Source: Chryseobacterium sp. G0186 (GTDB taxonomy: Bacteria > Bacteroidota > Bacteroidia > Flavobacteriales > Weeksellaceae). Taken from it: a stretch of 64,000 nt of DNA. The translations under genes and the position numbers were made by a program. Of the stretch, positions 9,229 to 17,732 are shown in pieces. The stretch covers positions 4,402,001 to 4,466,000 of the forward strand of contig NZ_CP033918.1 of NCBI RefSeq assembly GCF_003815675.1. The letters run 5' to 3'. Numbering within the stretch: position 1 is the first letter of the stretch; the number at the start of each line of letters is the position of its first letter. The notes beneath the pieces were generated by a model. It was not told the DNA's origin. It ran no database searches and saw only the letters and a program-made list of their open reading frames with translations.

Positions 9229-9296
9229 TGTATAATGTATAATGTATAATGTATAATGTATAATGTATAATGTATAATGTATAATGTATAATGTAT
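9216..9296 (+). repeat. 7-bp tandem repeat (GTATAAT), 11.6 copies
   Basis: Eleven perfect GTATAAT units run from 9216 to 9292, followed by a partial GTAT. The first copies encode the C-terminus and stop codon (TAA 9226-9228) of the ABC-F gene. Seven is not a multiple of three, but the stop is reached in the second unit whatever the total copy number. Confidence 0.97.
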
Positions 9297-9323
9297 GTTG
9301 GTGGGTATATTCAAATTCAATAG

Positions 9324-9378
9324 GAGTGGACTTTAGTCCGCTCTACAATATCAATTAATCCATTTGGCTTTAGCCAAA
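9324..9378. repeat. Pair of short hairpins with CTTTAG centres
   Basis: Two small stem-loops lie 20 bp apart: 9324-9332 with 9335-9343 around GACTTTAGTC, and 9363-9369 with 9372-9378 (TTTGGCT/AGCCAAA). Both have a CTTTAG core. I associate this arrangement with dispersed intergenic repeats in Chryseobacterium genomes (recollection, not checked). Confidence 0.55.
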
Positions 9379-9391
9379 ACTTATAGAAAAT

Positions 9392-9420
9392 CCCTGAAAA
9401 TAATTATTTCAGGGGTTTTT
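9392..9420. terminator. Bidirectional terminator
   Basis: CCCTGAAA (9392-9399) pairs with TTTCAGGG (9407-9414), followed by T5 on the plus strand and by a T-rich run on the minus strand. It lies between two convergent genes, the ABC-F gene and the HEAT-repeat gene. Confidence 0.85.
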
Positions 9421-9431
9421 GTTATTTGAAA

Positions 9432-9950
9432 TTACTTCTTTGTCTTTTTAATGGCATCCAGGTAAATTTTCTTGATGCTGTTTTTTTCTTCTTTTTCACT
9501 GATGCCTTCAAGAGCAGGAAGAAGACTGGTGTTGTGCTTGGTTTTCAGTTTAAGGATTTCACCCAACGCAAATGCTGCACTCCAGCGAACAACAGTTCCC
9601 TCATGTTCTGTATTGGCTAATAAGTTACTAATCGCCTTATCCAGATTTTCAGTGAATAAATGAGCTGTGTTGCCTATTACCTTGGCGCTTTCCCATTTTA
9701 TTCTTGGTGCTTTTTCAGTGAGTGTACCAGTAACAAAAATGAAAACGGTTTCATCTGCAAGACCTGGATTTTGCTTGGTGGTATATTCCAAAGCTTCAAC
9801 GCAGGTGCCTTTTATCGGATCCTTAGACTTTTCTGCAAAAGCGATCAATTCATCTGTTGGTAGAGTAGCATCCATGATCCATTTACTGATGACTTCAGTT
9901 TTTTCCTTTGCTTTTGCAGTCTTGTCTTTAAAAAGTTCTTCTATGGTCAT
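9432..9950 (-). CDS. HEAT-repeat-like protein
   Basis: 172 residues from the ATG at 9950 (MTIEELFKDKT). The open frame extends 21 codons upstream, but that part is weakly coding and the ATG at 9950 has an A-rich upstream region typical here. The body is a series of alpha-helical hairpins (for example KWESAKVIGNTAHLF and VVRWSAAFALGEILKL) that read as HEAT/armadillo repeats, usually protein-binding scaffolds. No signal peptide or catalytic motif is present. Partner unknown. Confidence 0.65.
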   Translation of the reverse strand: MTIEELFKDKTAKAKEKTEVISKWIMDATLPTDELIAFAEKSKDPIKGTCVEALEYTTKQNPGLADETVFIFVTGTLTEKAPRIKWESAKVIGNTAHLFTENLDKAISNLLANTEHEGTVVRWSAAFALGEILKLKTKHNTSLLPALEGISEKEEKNSIKKIYLDAIKKTKK

Positions 9951-10010
9951 CGTGTTTAATTTTGATTTTTCCCGTGTTCTAAAATAACAATTCTTTTTGA
10001 AAACGATAGC

Positions 10011-10035
10011 CACTGCGAGCGAAGCGAAGCAATCT
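10011..10035. repeat. Short GCGA/GCGAAGC-rich repeat
   Basis: The gap between the HEAT-repeat gene and the kinase-like gene contains CACTGCGAGCGAAGCGAAGC followed by AATCT. It is GC-richer than its surroundings and contains the unit GCGAAGC. It looks like a member of a dispersed extragenic repeat family; copy number cannot be checked here. Confidence 0.4.
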
Positions 10036-10593
10036 CTATTTTATCTGTAAATCTTCATGCTTTATTGTATCAAGAATAATATTTATTTTTTGATGGAGTT
10101 CATAATCCCCTGAAATCTCAATGAAGGGTGTATTTATCAATGATAACCATTCAAGATGAGCCTTTAAAGTTCTGTTGGCAATGCCGGTATTATGGTCATA
10201 ATCGTTGGCCCAATCCATAAACTCCTGAAATTTTCTGGCTCTTTCCGGATTGGTGATAATTTCATTGTCATATCTTTCCAATTCTCTGTTTTTTAATCTA
10301 TCCATCCTAATGTTAGGAGGAAGATAGAGGAATATAATCAAATCGAATGCAGGGAATATGTTTTCACCCCAATGAATCATTGAACCGCCGAAAATCCAGT
10401 TTTCAACAGTATGAAGTTGATCCGAAACAAGGGTATTCCTTATTTCTGGATTTTGTCTTTCAGTAAATGGAGTATGGGTTTTAAGCCAGAAAAAATCATC
10501 ACTGTCAAAATATTCAATATTGAGTTTTTCAGACAATGTCTTTCCTAAAGTGGTAACTCCAGAACCTGACGCTCCAAAAATATGTATTCTCAT
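10036..10593 (-). CDS. P-loop nucleotide kinase-like protein
   Basis: 185 residues. MRIHIFGASGSGVTTLGKTL places a Walker A motif (GASGSGVTT) at the N-terminus, followed by EYFDSDDFFW in the position where shikimate/adenylate-kinase-like proteins bind substrate, and by FDLIIFLYLPP (Walker B-like strand). Similar proteins are annotated as AAA-type or adenylate-kinase-like ATPases that phosphorylate small molecules. The substrate is unknown. The hydrolase gene lies 39 bp upstream on the same strand, so the two may be co-transcribed. Confidence 0.75.
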   Translation of the reverse strand: MRIHIFGASGSGVTTLGKTLSEKLNIEYFDSDDFFWLKTHTPFTERQNPEIRNTLVSDQLHTVENWIFGGSMIHWGENIFPAFDLIIFLYLPPNIRMDRLKNRELERYDNEIITNPERARKFQEFMDWANDYDHNTGIANRTLKAHLEWLSLINTPFIEISGDYELHQKINIILDTIKHEDLQIK

Positions 10594-10632
10594 AAATTTG
10601 TTGGTATATAAATCTGTAGAATCAGCGAGAGA

Positions 10633-11565
10633 CTATTTACAATGTTTCAAAATCCATTCATAGATTCCATTCAGAACCTTCTCCCGTATTTCTTCGTTGA
10701 GAATTTCATGTCGCATATCAGGATAAATCTTTGCTTCTACATCCTGAAAGCCATCTGCTTTTAAATTGTTAACCGTATGAGTAACTCCTTTACTAAAATC
10801 TCCAATCGGATCATTCTGCCCACTCACAAACAAGAAAGGAAATGACTTTTGAATAGAATCTGCCCAATTTCTTCCCGTAGCTTTTTTGTAAACAGTAAAC
10901 AAAGTATAAAACGCGTTATTCGAAAAAGGAATTCCGCAAAGTTCATCCTTTTCAAAAGCCGTTCTGTTTTTGGGATTAATGCTGAGCCAGCTGGTTGCAC
11001 TAAAGTCTTTATCCTTTTTAAAGTGCTTATTGTTAACATTGGTAAAAACCGAATTCAAAAAAGTACGATGGCGCGGAGCAATGGTGTTGGCTAATGATAA
11101 ATAACCTCTTAGAATATCAATTCCCAATAAAGGTCCTCCGGTTCCTGTAATAATAGCCCCTGAAAATTGAGCACTAGCTCTTTGAAGAAGACAACGCGTA
11201 ATAAAAGACCCCATTGAATGTCCAAGGATAAAATGAGGGACATCAGGATATTGCGTTGCAAGATGATCAGCCATCATTTCTGCATCGGCAACCAATCTTT
11301 CATCCGGCTTGTTAAGCTGAAAGAAACCAATATCTTTTTTCTCATTGACAGATTTTCCATGTCCCAAATGATCATAAGTCAGTACAGCAATCCCATGATT
11401 GGCAAAATATTCTGCTATTTCGGTATATCTTCCACTGTGTTCCTGCATACCATGAACAATTAATAAAGTAGCTTTTGCTGCTTCAGGAGAAAACAGAGTG
11501 GAAAACAGCTTCGACTTGCTGTCGATGTTTGAGGGTAGATATGTAGATTTTTGGGATGAGGCCAT
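10633..11565 (-). CDS. Alpha/beta hydrolase, monoacylglycerol-lipase-like
   Basis: 310 residues, soluble. It shows LLIVHGMQEHSGRYTEIAE (oxyanion region), LTYDHLGHGKS, the nucleophile elbow FILGHSMGSF, the acid loop SGQNDPIGDF and the final His in YPDMRHEILNE. The order and spacing match the serine-aminopeptidase S33 / lysophospholipase-monoglyceride lipase group. It probably hydrolyses lipid esters; the real substrate is unknown. It is transcribed away from purA and may form an operon with the kinase-like gene. Confidence 0.88.
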   Translation of the reverse strand: MASSQKSTYLPSNIDSKSKLFSTLFSPEAAKATLLIVHGMQEHSGRYTEIAEYFANHGIAVLTYDHLGHGKSVNEKKDIGFFQLNKPDERLVADAEMMADHLATQYPDVPHFILGHSMGSFITRCLLQRASAQFSGAIITGTGGPLLGIDILRGYLSLANTIAPRHRTFLNSVFTNVNNKHFKKDKDFSATSWLSINPKNRTAFEKDELCGIPFSNNAFYTLFTVYKKATGRNWADSIQKSFPFLFVSGQNDPIGDFSKGVTHTVNNLKADGFQDVEAKIYPDMRHEILNEEIREKVLNGIYEWILKHCK

Positions 11566-11711
11566 AAGAATTGTTTTCTAAAAAATAAAAACATTTGAGA
11601 TTACTCCTGTTGAAAGCTAAAAAATGTTGTGGTAATAACCAAATATACATAATTATTCTATATTCTCAACCCCATGATTTTCACCCACCCAAAAATAAAA
11701 TCCTCCTCAAA

Positions 11712-11743
11712 TTTGCCCACCCAATTTTTTAAAAGTAATTTTG
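11712..11743 (+). promoter_or_regulatory. Promoter of purA
   Basis: TTTG (11712-11715), a 20-bp gap and TAATTTTG (11736-11743) match the Bacteroidota consensus; the purA ATG follows 26 bp downstream. Confidence 0.65.
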
Positions 11744-11769
11744 CACGAATCTTAAAACAAAAGTAAAAT

Positions 11770-13056
11770 ATGTCAACTTATGTAGTTGTAGGTCTTCAGT
11801 ATGGAGATGAAGGCAAAGGTAAAATCACGGATGTTTTATCAGCAAAATCGGACTATGTAGTACGTTTCCAAGGGGGAGACAACGCAGGTCACACGGTTTA
11901 TGTGGGTGAAGAAAAATTCGTTTTACACCTTCTTCCTTCAGGAGTTCTTCAATGCAAAGGGAAATGTATCATTGCGAACGGAGTAGTGGTAAACCCTAAG
12001 TCTTTTATTAGAGAAGTTGGTCAGATCGAGAGCAAAGGCTTAAGAACAGATCACATTTTTATCAGCAGAAGAGCGCATGTCATCATGCCTTACCACATCC
12101 TTTTGGATACTTACCGTGAAGAGGAACACGGAGGAACTCAGATCGGAACAACCAAAAAAGGAATCGGACCTTGTTATGAAGATAAAATAGCAAGAGTTGG
12201 AATCAGAATGGTTGACCTTCTAAACCCTGAGATTTTAAGAGATAAAATTGAGAAAAACCTTAAAGTTAAGAACTCTCTTTTTGAAAAATATTACGGAAAA
12301 CCAACGTTAGACGTTGAAGAAATCTACAACGAATATTTAGAAATTGGGAAACAACTTCAAGATAGAATCGTTGATACTGAGTTGGAATTGAACGAAGCAA
12401 TCAGAGATGGAAAGAATGTATTATTCGAAGGAGCTCAGGCTTTAATGCTTGATATAGACTTCGGTACTTATCCATACGTTACTTCATCTTCTCCATCTAC
12501 AGGAGGAGTATGTTCAGGAGCTGGTGTTCCGCCAACATCTCTTCAAAACTTAATCGGTGTTGCAAAAGCATACTGTACAAGAGTAGGAAACGGACCTTTC
12601 CCATCTGAATTAGACAACGAATTGGGTGAGAAAATCAGACAAATCGGTGGCGAGTTCGGAGCAACAACTGGTAGACCAAGAAGAACAGGTTGGTTAGATC
12701 TTGTTTCTTTAAAGCATGCTTGTATGATCAACGGAATCAACAACCTTGTGATCACTAAGCTTGACGTTCTAACAGGAATTGAAAACCTTAAAATCGTTAC
12801 GCATTATAAAACTGAAGACGGAAAAATCATCGATTATTTCACTTCGTCAACAGAGAAATTATACAACTACGAGCCAATCTACCAGGATTTACCGGGTTGG
12901 ACAGAAGATATTACAAAAGCAAGAAGCTATGATGAGCTTCCTGATAACGCTCAGAAATATATTGAGTTTATCGAGAAGTATTTAGGAATCAACGTATACT
13001 TGGTTTCTGTAGGTCCTGAAAGAAGTCAGAACATCATCAGAAAAGAATTATTCTAA
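11770..13056 (+). CDS. purA: Adenylosuccinate synthetase
   Basis: 428 residues, normal for PurA. The N-terminal GLQYGDEGKGKITD is the GTP-binding loop with the catalytic Asp; GGDNAGHTVY, GTTKKGIGPCYEDK, VTSSSPSTGGVCSGAGV and TTGRPRRTGWLDL are the IMP and active-site signatures. It joins IMP and aspartate using GTP in AMP synthesis, in the cytosol. It has its own promoter and terminator and stands alone. Confidence 0.98.
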   Translation: MSTYVVVGLQYGDEGKGKITDVLSAKSDYVVRFQGGDNAGHTVYVGEEKFVLHLLPSGVLQCKGKCIIANGVVVNPKSFIREVGQIESKGLRTDHIFISRRAHVIMPYHILLDTYREEEHGGTQIGTTKKGIGPCYEDKIARVGIRMVDLLNPEILRDKIEKNLKVKNSLFEKYYGKPTLDVEEIYNEYLEIGKQLQDRIVDTELELNEAIRDGKNVLFEGAQALMLDIDFGTYPYVTSSSPSTGGVCSGAGVPPTSLQNLIGVAKAYCTRVGNGPFPSELDNELGEKIRQIGGEFGATTGRPRRTGWLDLVSLKHACMINGINNLVITKLDVLTGIENLKIVTHYKTEDGKIIDYFTSSTEKLYNYEPIYQDLPGWTEDITKARSYDELPDNAQKYIEFIEKYLGINVYLVSVGPERSQNIIRKELF

Positions 13057-13080
13057 TATTCTTGGAACATAAAATAAAAG

Positions 13081-13112
13081 GAGACTGTCAGTTTTTGATA
13101 GTCTCTTTTTAT
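13081..13112 (+). terminator. Terminator of purA
   Basis: A 10-bp stem (GAGACTGTCA 13081-13090 with TGATAGTCTC 13096-13105, one G.T pair) is followed by a T-rich run. Confidence 0.88.
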
Positions 13113-13458
13113 TTGTTTTTAAAGCTATAAAAAAGGTCAGCCATTCTTATCATTATTAATTTATTAAGATTGTTACTTCCTTTCGTTCTCTTACTGATGG
13201 TTTTTATATAAATGAATGTTCTTAAGTTCAGGGGCTATCAACTATTATTGTGTTTTTCTTTTTCCTAAAAAATAAGGCAAATTTCAATAAAGTATTGAAA
13301 CTTTGAAATGTTAAATTTTAAAGTTTGTCATAATTTTTTTTAAAATATTGAGGTTTTGATAAAATTATGGCAGATATTTTGATATTGACTCATTGCTTAT
13401 CGATAAGAACTAACAAAACTAATAATCACTTTTTTTAACAGTTTAAATAGTAATAGTG
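13113..13458. other. Non-coding gap before tonB
   Basis: About 345 AT-rich bases without a convincing reading frame. It contains a small palindrome CTTATCGATAAG (near 13397) and several TTTTG/TATTTTG strings that could include the tonB promoter, but none fits the full TAnnTTTG box with a spaced TTTG. Nothing else is seen. Confidence 0.5.
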
Positions 13459-14301
13459 ATGAAACACCAGAACCAAAACCAAGAATTTCGCTTCAACGAA
13501 GTTCTTTTTGAGCACCGCAACAAAGAATATGGTGCCTATGCATTAAGAAACGAATCAGATAGAATTTTAACCAAGGCACTTTTTGTAGGTGTGAGTTTAA
13601 TGGCTGCAGTATCAGTTACACCGTTTGTGATTTCTGCCTTTAAAAGCCCGGAGGTGACTCCTCCAACTTGGGAACTTCCACCGCCGATGGTGATTCCGCC
13701 AGATGAGGAGACTCCAAAAGACCCACCTGCACAAATTGTAAAGCCAACAACTCCACCACCTAGTGTGAAAACATATGATCATAGATTGCCAGAGCCTACA
13801 TCTGTTGTTACCCATGAAAAAGAAGTAGTAGACAAAACAAACGCAGTGGCAAGTACACAAAAATCAGATGGTGAAGAAACGCAGAAAACATCTTATGTTC
13901 CAATTGTTCCAAGAGTAATTGGAGGTGAGGGAGTACCTTCTGTAAAATCGGAACCGGTAGTTGAAAAAACAGATCCTAAAAAAATTGAAACAGAACTGAG
14001 TGTAGAAGCCAGTTTTAATGGCGGAATAGACGCTTTCAGAAATAAAGTAATGAGCAACTTCGACAGTTCTGGTTTTGAATCAGAAGATGTCATGAAAACT
14101 GCGGTAACTTTTATCGTAGAAATGGACGGAACAATATCAGGGGTAAAAGCTAATGGAACCAACGCCGATTTTAACAATGAGGCAATAAGAACAGTGAAAT
14201 TAATTTCCAGCAAAGGAAAATGGACTCCAGCCAAAAACAAAAAAGGAGAATTTGTAAGAAGTTACTTCAAAATTCCAATTTCCATGAAGTTTGATAATTA
14301 A
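13459..14301 (+). CDS. Energy transducer TonB
   Basis: 280 residues from the ATG at 13459; a GTG one codon earlier is also possible. A cytoplasmic N-terminus (FRFNEVLFEHRNKEYGAYALR, a motif seen in Bacteroidota TonB proteins) is followed by one membrane segment at about 38-58, a Pro-rich periplasmic stretch (PPPMVIPPDEETPKDPP) and a C-terminal TonB-type domain ending YFKIPISMKF. It couples ExbB/ExbD proton energy to outer-membrane receptors; exbB/exbD are not in view. It is followed by a hairpin and then parA. Confidence 0.88.
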   Translation: MKHQNQNQEFRFNEVLFEHRNKEYGAYALRNESDRILTKALFVGVSLMAAVSVTPFVISAFKSPEVTPPTWELPPPMVIPPDEETPKDPPAQIVKPTTPPPSVKTYDHRLPEPTSVVTHEKEVVDKTNAVASTQKSDGEETQKTSYVPIVPRVIGGEGVPSVKSEPVVEKTDPKKIETELSVEASFNGGIDAFRNKVMSNFDSSGFESEDVMKTAVTFIVEMDGTISGVKANGTNADFNNEAIRTVKLISSKGKWTPAKNKKGEFVRSYFKIPISMKFDN

Positions 14302-14324
14302 TCTCAAAAACAATTTTTTTATAG

Positions 14325-14354
14325 TTATCCACAAAGAATTTTTTTTGTGGATAA
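14325..14354. terminator. 11-bp inverted repeat: tonB terminator or facing DnaA boxes
   Basis: TTATCCACAAA (14325-14335) and its exact complement TTTGTGGATAA (14344-14354) form an 11-bp stem with an 8-nt loop, followed by T7. This is a good terminator for tonB. The arms also contain the perfect consensus DnaA box TTATCCACA, and the next gene is parA. The terminator reading is preferred. Confidence 0.65.
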
Positions 14355-14438
14355 TTTTTTTAATAGTTAAAAAGCTTATTAACAGTATTTTAACTCAATT
14401 TTGGTTTTCGCTATTCATTGAGAGCAAAGAAAAAAGTG

Positions 14439-14446
14439 TATTTTTG
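14439..14446 (+). promoter_or_regulatory. -7 promoter box of parA
   Basis: TATTTTTG fits TAnnTTTG and lies 18 bp before the chosen parA ATG; an ATTG at 14417-14420 is a weak -33 candidate 18 bp upstream. This supports starting parA at 14465. Confidence 0.55.
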
Positions 14447-14464
14447 AAACTTAAAGTTCTAATA

Positions 14465-15238
14465 ATGGCAAAAATCATAGGTATTGCTAATCAAAAAGGA
14501 GGTGTTGGGAAAACTACCACCGCAGTAAATTTAGCAGCAGCATTAGGAGTCTTGGAAAAGAAAATATTGATCATTGACGCTGATCCTCAGGCGAATGCTA
14601 CATCAGGGTTGGGTGTTGAAGATGTTCAGTATTCTACCTATAATCTACTGGAGCATAGTGCGGAGACAAGAGTTTGTATCAAGAGAACTGCTACTCCGAA
14701 CCTGGATATTATCCCGTCACATATTGACCTGGTAGCAGCAGAAATTGAATTGGTAGACAAGGAAGATCGTGAATATATGCTGAAAAAAGCTCTGGCTAGT
14801 GTAAAAGATGATTACGACTATATTATCATTGATTGTGCGCCGAGTTTAGGTCTTATTACAGTAAACGCGCTTACGGCAGCAGACTCTGTGATTATTCCTA
14901 TCCAGTGTGAGTATTTTGCATTAGAAGGACTTGGGAAACTTTTGAACACGGTGAAAAATGTTCAGAAGATCCATAATAAAGACCTTGGAATAGAAGGACT
15001 TCTTCTTACCATGTATGACAGTAGATTAAGATTGTCTAACCAAGTGGTGGAAGAAGTAAACCTACACTTCCCGGAAATGGTTTTTGAAACAATCATCAGC
15101 AGAAACGTAAGATTGAGTGAAGCACCAAGCTTCGGAGAAAGTATCCTGAATTATGATGCTGAAAGTAAAGGAGCTGTTCAGTATATTCAGTTAGCAGAAG
15201 AAGTACTGCTAAAAAATGAAAACTTAATAAAGAATTAA
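14465..15238 (+). CDS. parA: ParA chromosome-partitioning ATPase
   Basis: 257 residues from MAKIIGIANQKGGVGKTTT. The open frame runs 58 codons further upstream, through the tonB terminator hairpin, and that part is not coding. The deviant Walker A KGGVGKTT, LIIDADPQANATSG and IIDCAPSLG are all present, as in chromosomal ParA/Soj proteins. It forms nucleoid-bound gradients that move ParB-parS complexes. parB follows after 69 bp. Confidence 0.96.
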   Translation: MAKIIGIANQKGGVGKTTTAVNLAAALGVLEKKILIIDADPQANATSGLGVEDVQYSTYNLLEHSAETRVCIKRTATPNLDIIPSHIDLVAAEIELVDKEDREYMLKKALASVKDDYDYIIIDCAPSLGLITVNALTAADSVIIPIQCEYFALEGLGKLLNTVKNVQKIHNKDLGIEGLLLTMYDSRLRLSNQVVEEVNLHFPEMVFETIISRNVRLSEAPSFGESILNYDAESKGAVQYIQLAEEVLLKNENLIKN

Positions 15239-15307
15239 ATTAATAATAAATGGCCACTGAGTGAATGCTAGGCATCACTTATCAAACATCATTTATCAAT
15301 TATATCT

Positions 15308-16198
15308 ATGAAGGACAAAAAAAGAGCGATGGGACGAGGCTTAGGTGCCATTTTAAGTGCAGAATCCAAAGCAACTATTAATTCAGCTACTGATGAAGGA
15401 GCAGATAAGTTTGTTGGGAATATAGTAGAAGTTGCGCTTGAAGATATCTATCCGAATCCAACGCAGCCGAGAACTTATTTTGATGAAAAAGCATTAAACG
15501 AGCTTGCGCAGTCTATTAAGAATTTAGGAGTAATTCAACCGATTACCCTAAGGAAAGATGGTGAAAAGTTCGAGATCATTTCCGGGGAAAGACGTTACAG
15601 AGCAACTAAAATTGCAGGTTTAACAACTATTCCTGCTTATATTCGTCTGGTAAATGATCAGGAGCTTCTTGAGATGGCTCTTGTTGAAAACATTCAGAGA
15701 GAAGATCTTGATGCCATCGAAATTGCCCTTACTTATCATAGACTTTTAGAGGAAATTGGTCTTACCCAGGAAAATCTGAGTCAGAGAATTGGAAAAGACA
15801 GAAGTACAATTACCAACTCCATCAGACTTTTAAGACTAAATCCGGATATTCAGAATGCCATCAGAAGTGGTGAGATTTCTGCAGGACACGGAAGAGCAAT
15901 CATCAGTCTTGAAAGCGAAGAAGATCAGCAGGTATTATTTGATCTGATTATCAAGGAAAAACTAAATGTTCGCCAGGCTGAACAGGCCGCTGCTGCATTG
16001 AAAAATCCGAAATCTCCGGCTGCCAAAAAAGTAAACGCGGAACTTTCCAATAATTATAAAAGAGCTCAGAAGACAATCGCCGACATACTGGATGTGAAAG
16101 TAGAGATCAAGGCTTCTGGAAATGGTAAAAAAGGTAAAATTGTTCTGGACTTCAAGAATGAAGAAGAGCTGGAATATATTTTATCCCATATTAAATAA
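15308..16198 (+). CDS. parB: ParB chromosome-partitioning protein
   Basis: 296 residues. The N-terminal MGRGLGAIL box (ParA-interacting) is followed by the CTPase/ParB core NPTQPRTYFDEKALNELAQS, ISGERRYRATKIAG and the HTH around LSQRIGKDRSTITNSIRLL, then a C-terminal dimer domain. It binds parS and slides as a CTP clamp. No parS-like palindrome was recognised here. The upstream gap has short TCAC/TTATCA-type repeats also seen before lepB. The stop abuts the next ATG. Confidence 0.96.
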   Translation: MKDKKRAMGRGLGAILSAESKATINSATDEGADKFVGNIVEVALEDIYPNPTQPRTYFDEKALNELAQSIKNLGVIQPITLRKDGEKFEIISGERRYRATKIAGLTTIPAYIRLVNDQELLEMALVENIQREDLDAIEIALTYHRLLEEIGLTQENLSQRIGKDRSTITNSIRLLRLNPDIQNAIRSGEISAGHGRAIISLESEEDQQVLFDLIIKEKLNVRQAEQAAAALKNPKSPAAKKVNAELSNNYKRAQKTIADILDVKVEIKASGNGKKGKIVLDFKNEEELEYILSHIK

Positions 16199-16837
16199 AT
16201 GAAGAAAATAATTTTCACATTTTTCTTGTGTATCGCTGTAATGGCCTATTCGCAAGTCGTACCTATGGATACTATTCGGTTACAGACACCTCCGAAGGAG
16301 GATGTTCCTGCAGTAAAACCCGGAAAGACAGAATCCAAGATCATTGCTGACTTAGAAAATGCTAACGGGCCCACAAGAAAAACTGTAAAGTTGAATCCCA
16401 CCAGAGCAGGATTGTATTCTGCTGTTTTACCGGGATTGGGACAGTTCTACAATAAAAAATACTGGAAGATTCCAATTGTTTGGGGAGCTGTAGGAGCAGG
16501 AGTAGGTATCGCTGTGTGGAATGACAATCAGTACAAAAAATACCGAGAATATTATGTAGCTAAACTTAATGGTACACCCAACGAATTCGTAGACAGCCAT
16601 CCTTGGCTGGATAAGAGAGCGTTAGGAAATGCACAGGACAGAGCAAAGAGACAGAGAGATTATGCCATTGCCATTACAGGATTAATCTACATTTTAAACA
16701 TTGTAGATGCTGTAGTGGATGCCCATCTTTATGAAAGCCGCCATGATCCGGATCTTACCTTTAAGCCATCGGTTATTCAGGATCAATATGGTTACGATGC
16801 ACCCAAAACAGGATTCGTTTTAAGTTATAGATTTTAA
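16199..16837 (+). CDS. DUF5683 membrane protein
   Basis: 212 residues starting directly after the parB stop. A signal peptide (KKIIFTFFLCIAVMAYSQ) is followed by a hydrophilic stretch, the conserved PTRAGLYSAVLPGLGQFYNKKYWKIPIVWG block with a membrane segment, a second segment (AIAITGLIYILNIVDAVVDA) and a C-terminal VLSYRF. This is DUF5683, which regularly follows parB in Bacteroidota. Function unknown; its fixed position suggests a link with segregation or the envelope (inference). Confidence 0.87.
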   Translation: MKKIIFTFFLCIAVMAYSQVVPMDTIRLQTPPKEDVPAVKPGKTESKIIADLENANGPTRKTVKLNPTRAGLYSAVLPGLGQFYNKKYWKIPIVWGAVGAGVGIAVWNDNQYKKYREYYVAKLNGTPNEFVDSHPWLDKRALGNAQDRAKRQRDYAIAITGLIYILNIVDAVVDAHLYESRHDPDLTFKPSVIQDQYGYDAPKTGFVLSYRF

Positions 16838-16895
16838 CATACAATAAATACATGGAGCCAATAGGTTGTATGTAGCAATAAAAATAAAAGATTAT

Positions 16896-17597
16896 ATGAA
16901 AATAGCACTAGTTGGTTACGGGAAAATGGGGAAGATCATTGACGAGATTGCTCAGAAAAGAGGTCATGAAGTAGTTGCCCGTTTAAAGGAAACTCCAACT
17001 GCTGAAAATCTTAATAATCCGGATGTTGTGATAGAGTTCTCCCTACCGGAAGTTGCTTTTGATAATATTAAGGCTTGCCTTGAAAATAAAATTCCTGTCA
17101 TCTGTGGAACTACAGGCTGGCTGGAGAAAAAAGAGGAAATAGAAAAATTGGCTGTAGAGAATGATACAGCATTTCTATATGGCTCAAACTTTAGCTTAGG
17201 AGTGAACTTATTCTTTGCTTTGAATGAAAAGCTTGCTGATCTCATGAAAAACGTAGATGAATACTCTTGCCAACTGGAAGAAATTCATCACATCCATAAA
17301 TTAGATGCCCCAAGTGGAACCGCAATTTCCATAGCGGAGGGTATCATCAATAACAATCCAAAATTTGATGCTTGGAAACTTGAAGAAACTCAAGGGGAGC
17401 AACTTGGGATTTTTGCTGTTCGCGAAGATGAGGTTCCGGGAACCCACAGTGTCTTCTACAGAAGTGAAGTGGATGAAATTGAGATCAAGCATACCGCATT
17501 CAATAGAAATGGCTTTGCATTAGGAGCGGTTGTCGCTGCCGAGTGGATCAAGGATAAAAAAGGAAACTTCGGAATGAAAGACGTTTTGGGGCTTTAA
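16896..17597 (+). CDS. dapB: 4-hydroxy-tetrahydrodipicolinate reductase
   Basis: 233 residues from MKIALVGYGKMGK; a longer reading from a TTG at 16866 is rejected because the Rossmann strand should open the protein. The NAD(P)-binding GYGKMGK, CGTTGW and the active-site block EIHHIHKLDAPSGTA (catalytic His and Lys) are present. It makes tetrahydrodipicolinate for lysine and meso-diaminopimelate synthesis. It sits in the conserved parAB-DUF5683-dapB-lepB order. Confidence 0.96.
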   Translation: MKIALVGYGKMGKIIDEIAQKRGHEVVARLKETPTAENLNNPDVVIEFSLPEVAFDNIKACLENKIPVICGTTGWLEKKEEIEKLAVENDTAFLYGSNFSLGVNLFFALNEKLADLMKNVDEYSCQLEEIHHIHKLDAPSGTAISIAEGIINNNPKFDAWKLEETQGEQLGIFAVREDEVPGTHSVFYRSEVDEIEIKHTAFNRNGFALGAVVAAEWIKDKKGNFGMKDVLGL

Positions 17598-17732
17598 ATT
17601 GTAACAAATTCTGTAAATTGCAGACAAATAATACAGAAAATGATGAATAGTGAATTATAAGTAGCGCACAGCTGTTATCATTTATTACTCATCATTTATC
17701 ATTTTATATCATAAGAATAGGCACAAAAATTT

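Noticed and set aside
9216-9296. Phase variation of the ABC-F protein by the 7-bp repeat
   Set aside because: The stop codon is in the second unit, so adding or losing units does not change the reading frame before it.
9667-9987. 106-codon plus-strand frame opposite the HEAT-repeat gene
   Set aside because: It is the antisense shadow of a coherent helical-repeat protein and has no recognisable domain.
14291-14464. 58-codon upstream extension of parA
   Set aside because: It runs through the hairpin after tonB, and the -7 box at 14439 supports the ATG at 14465.
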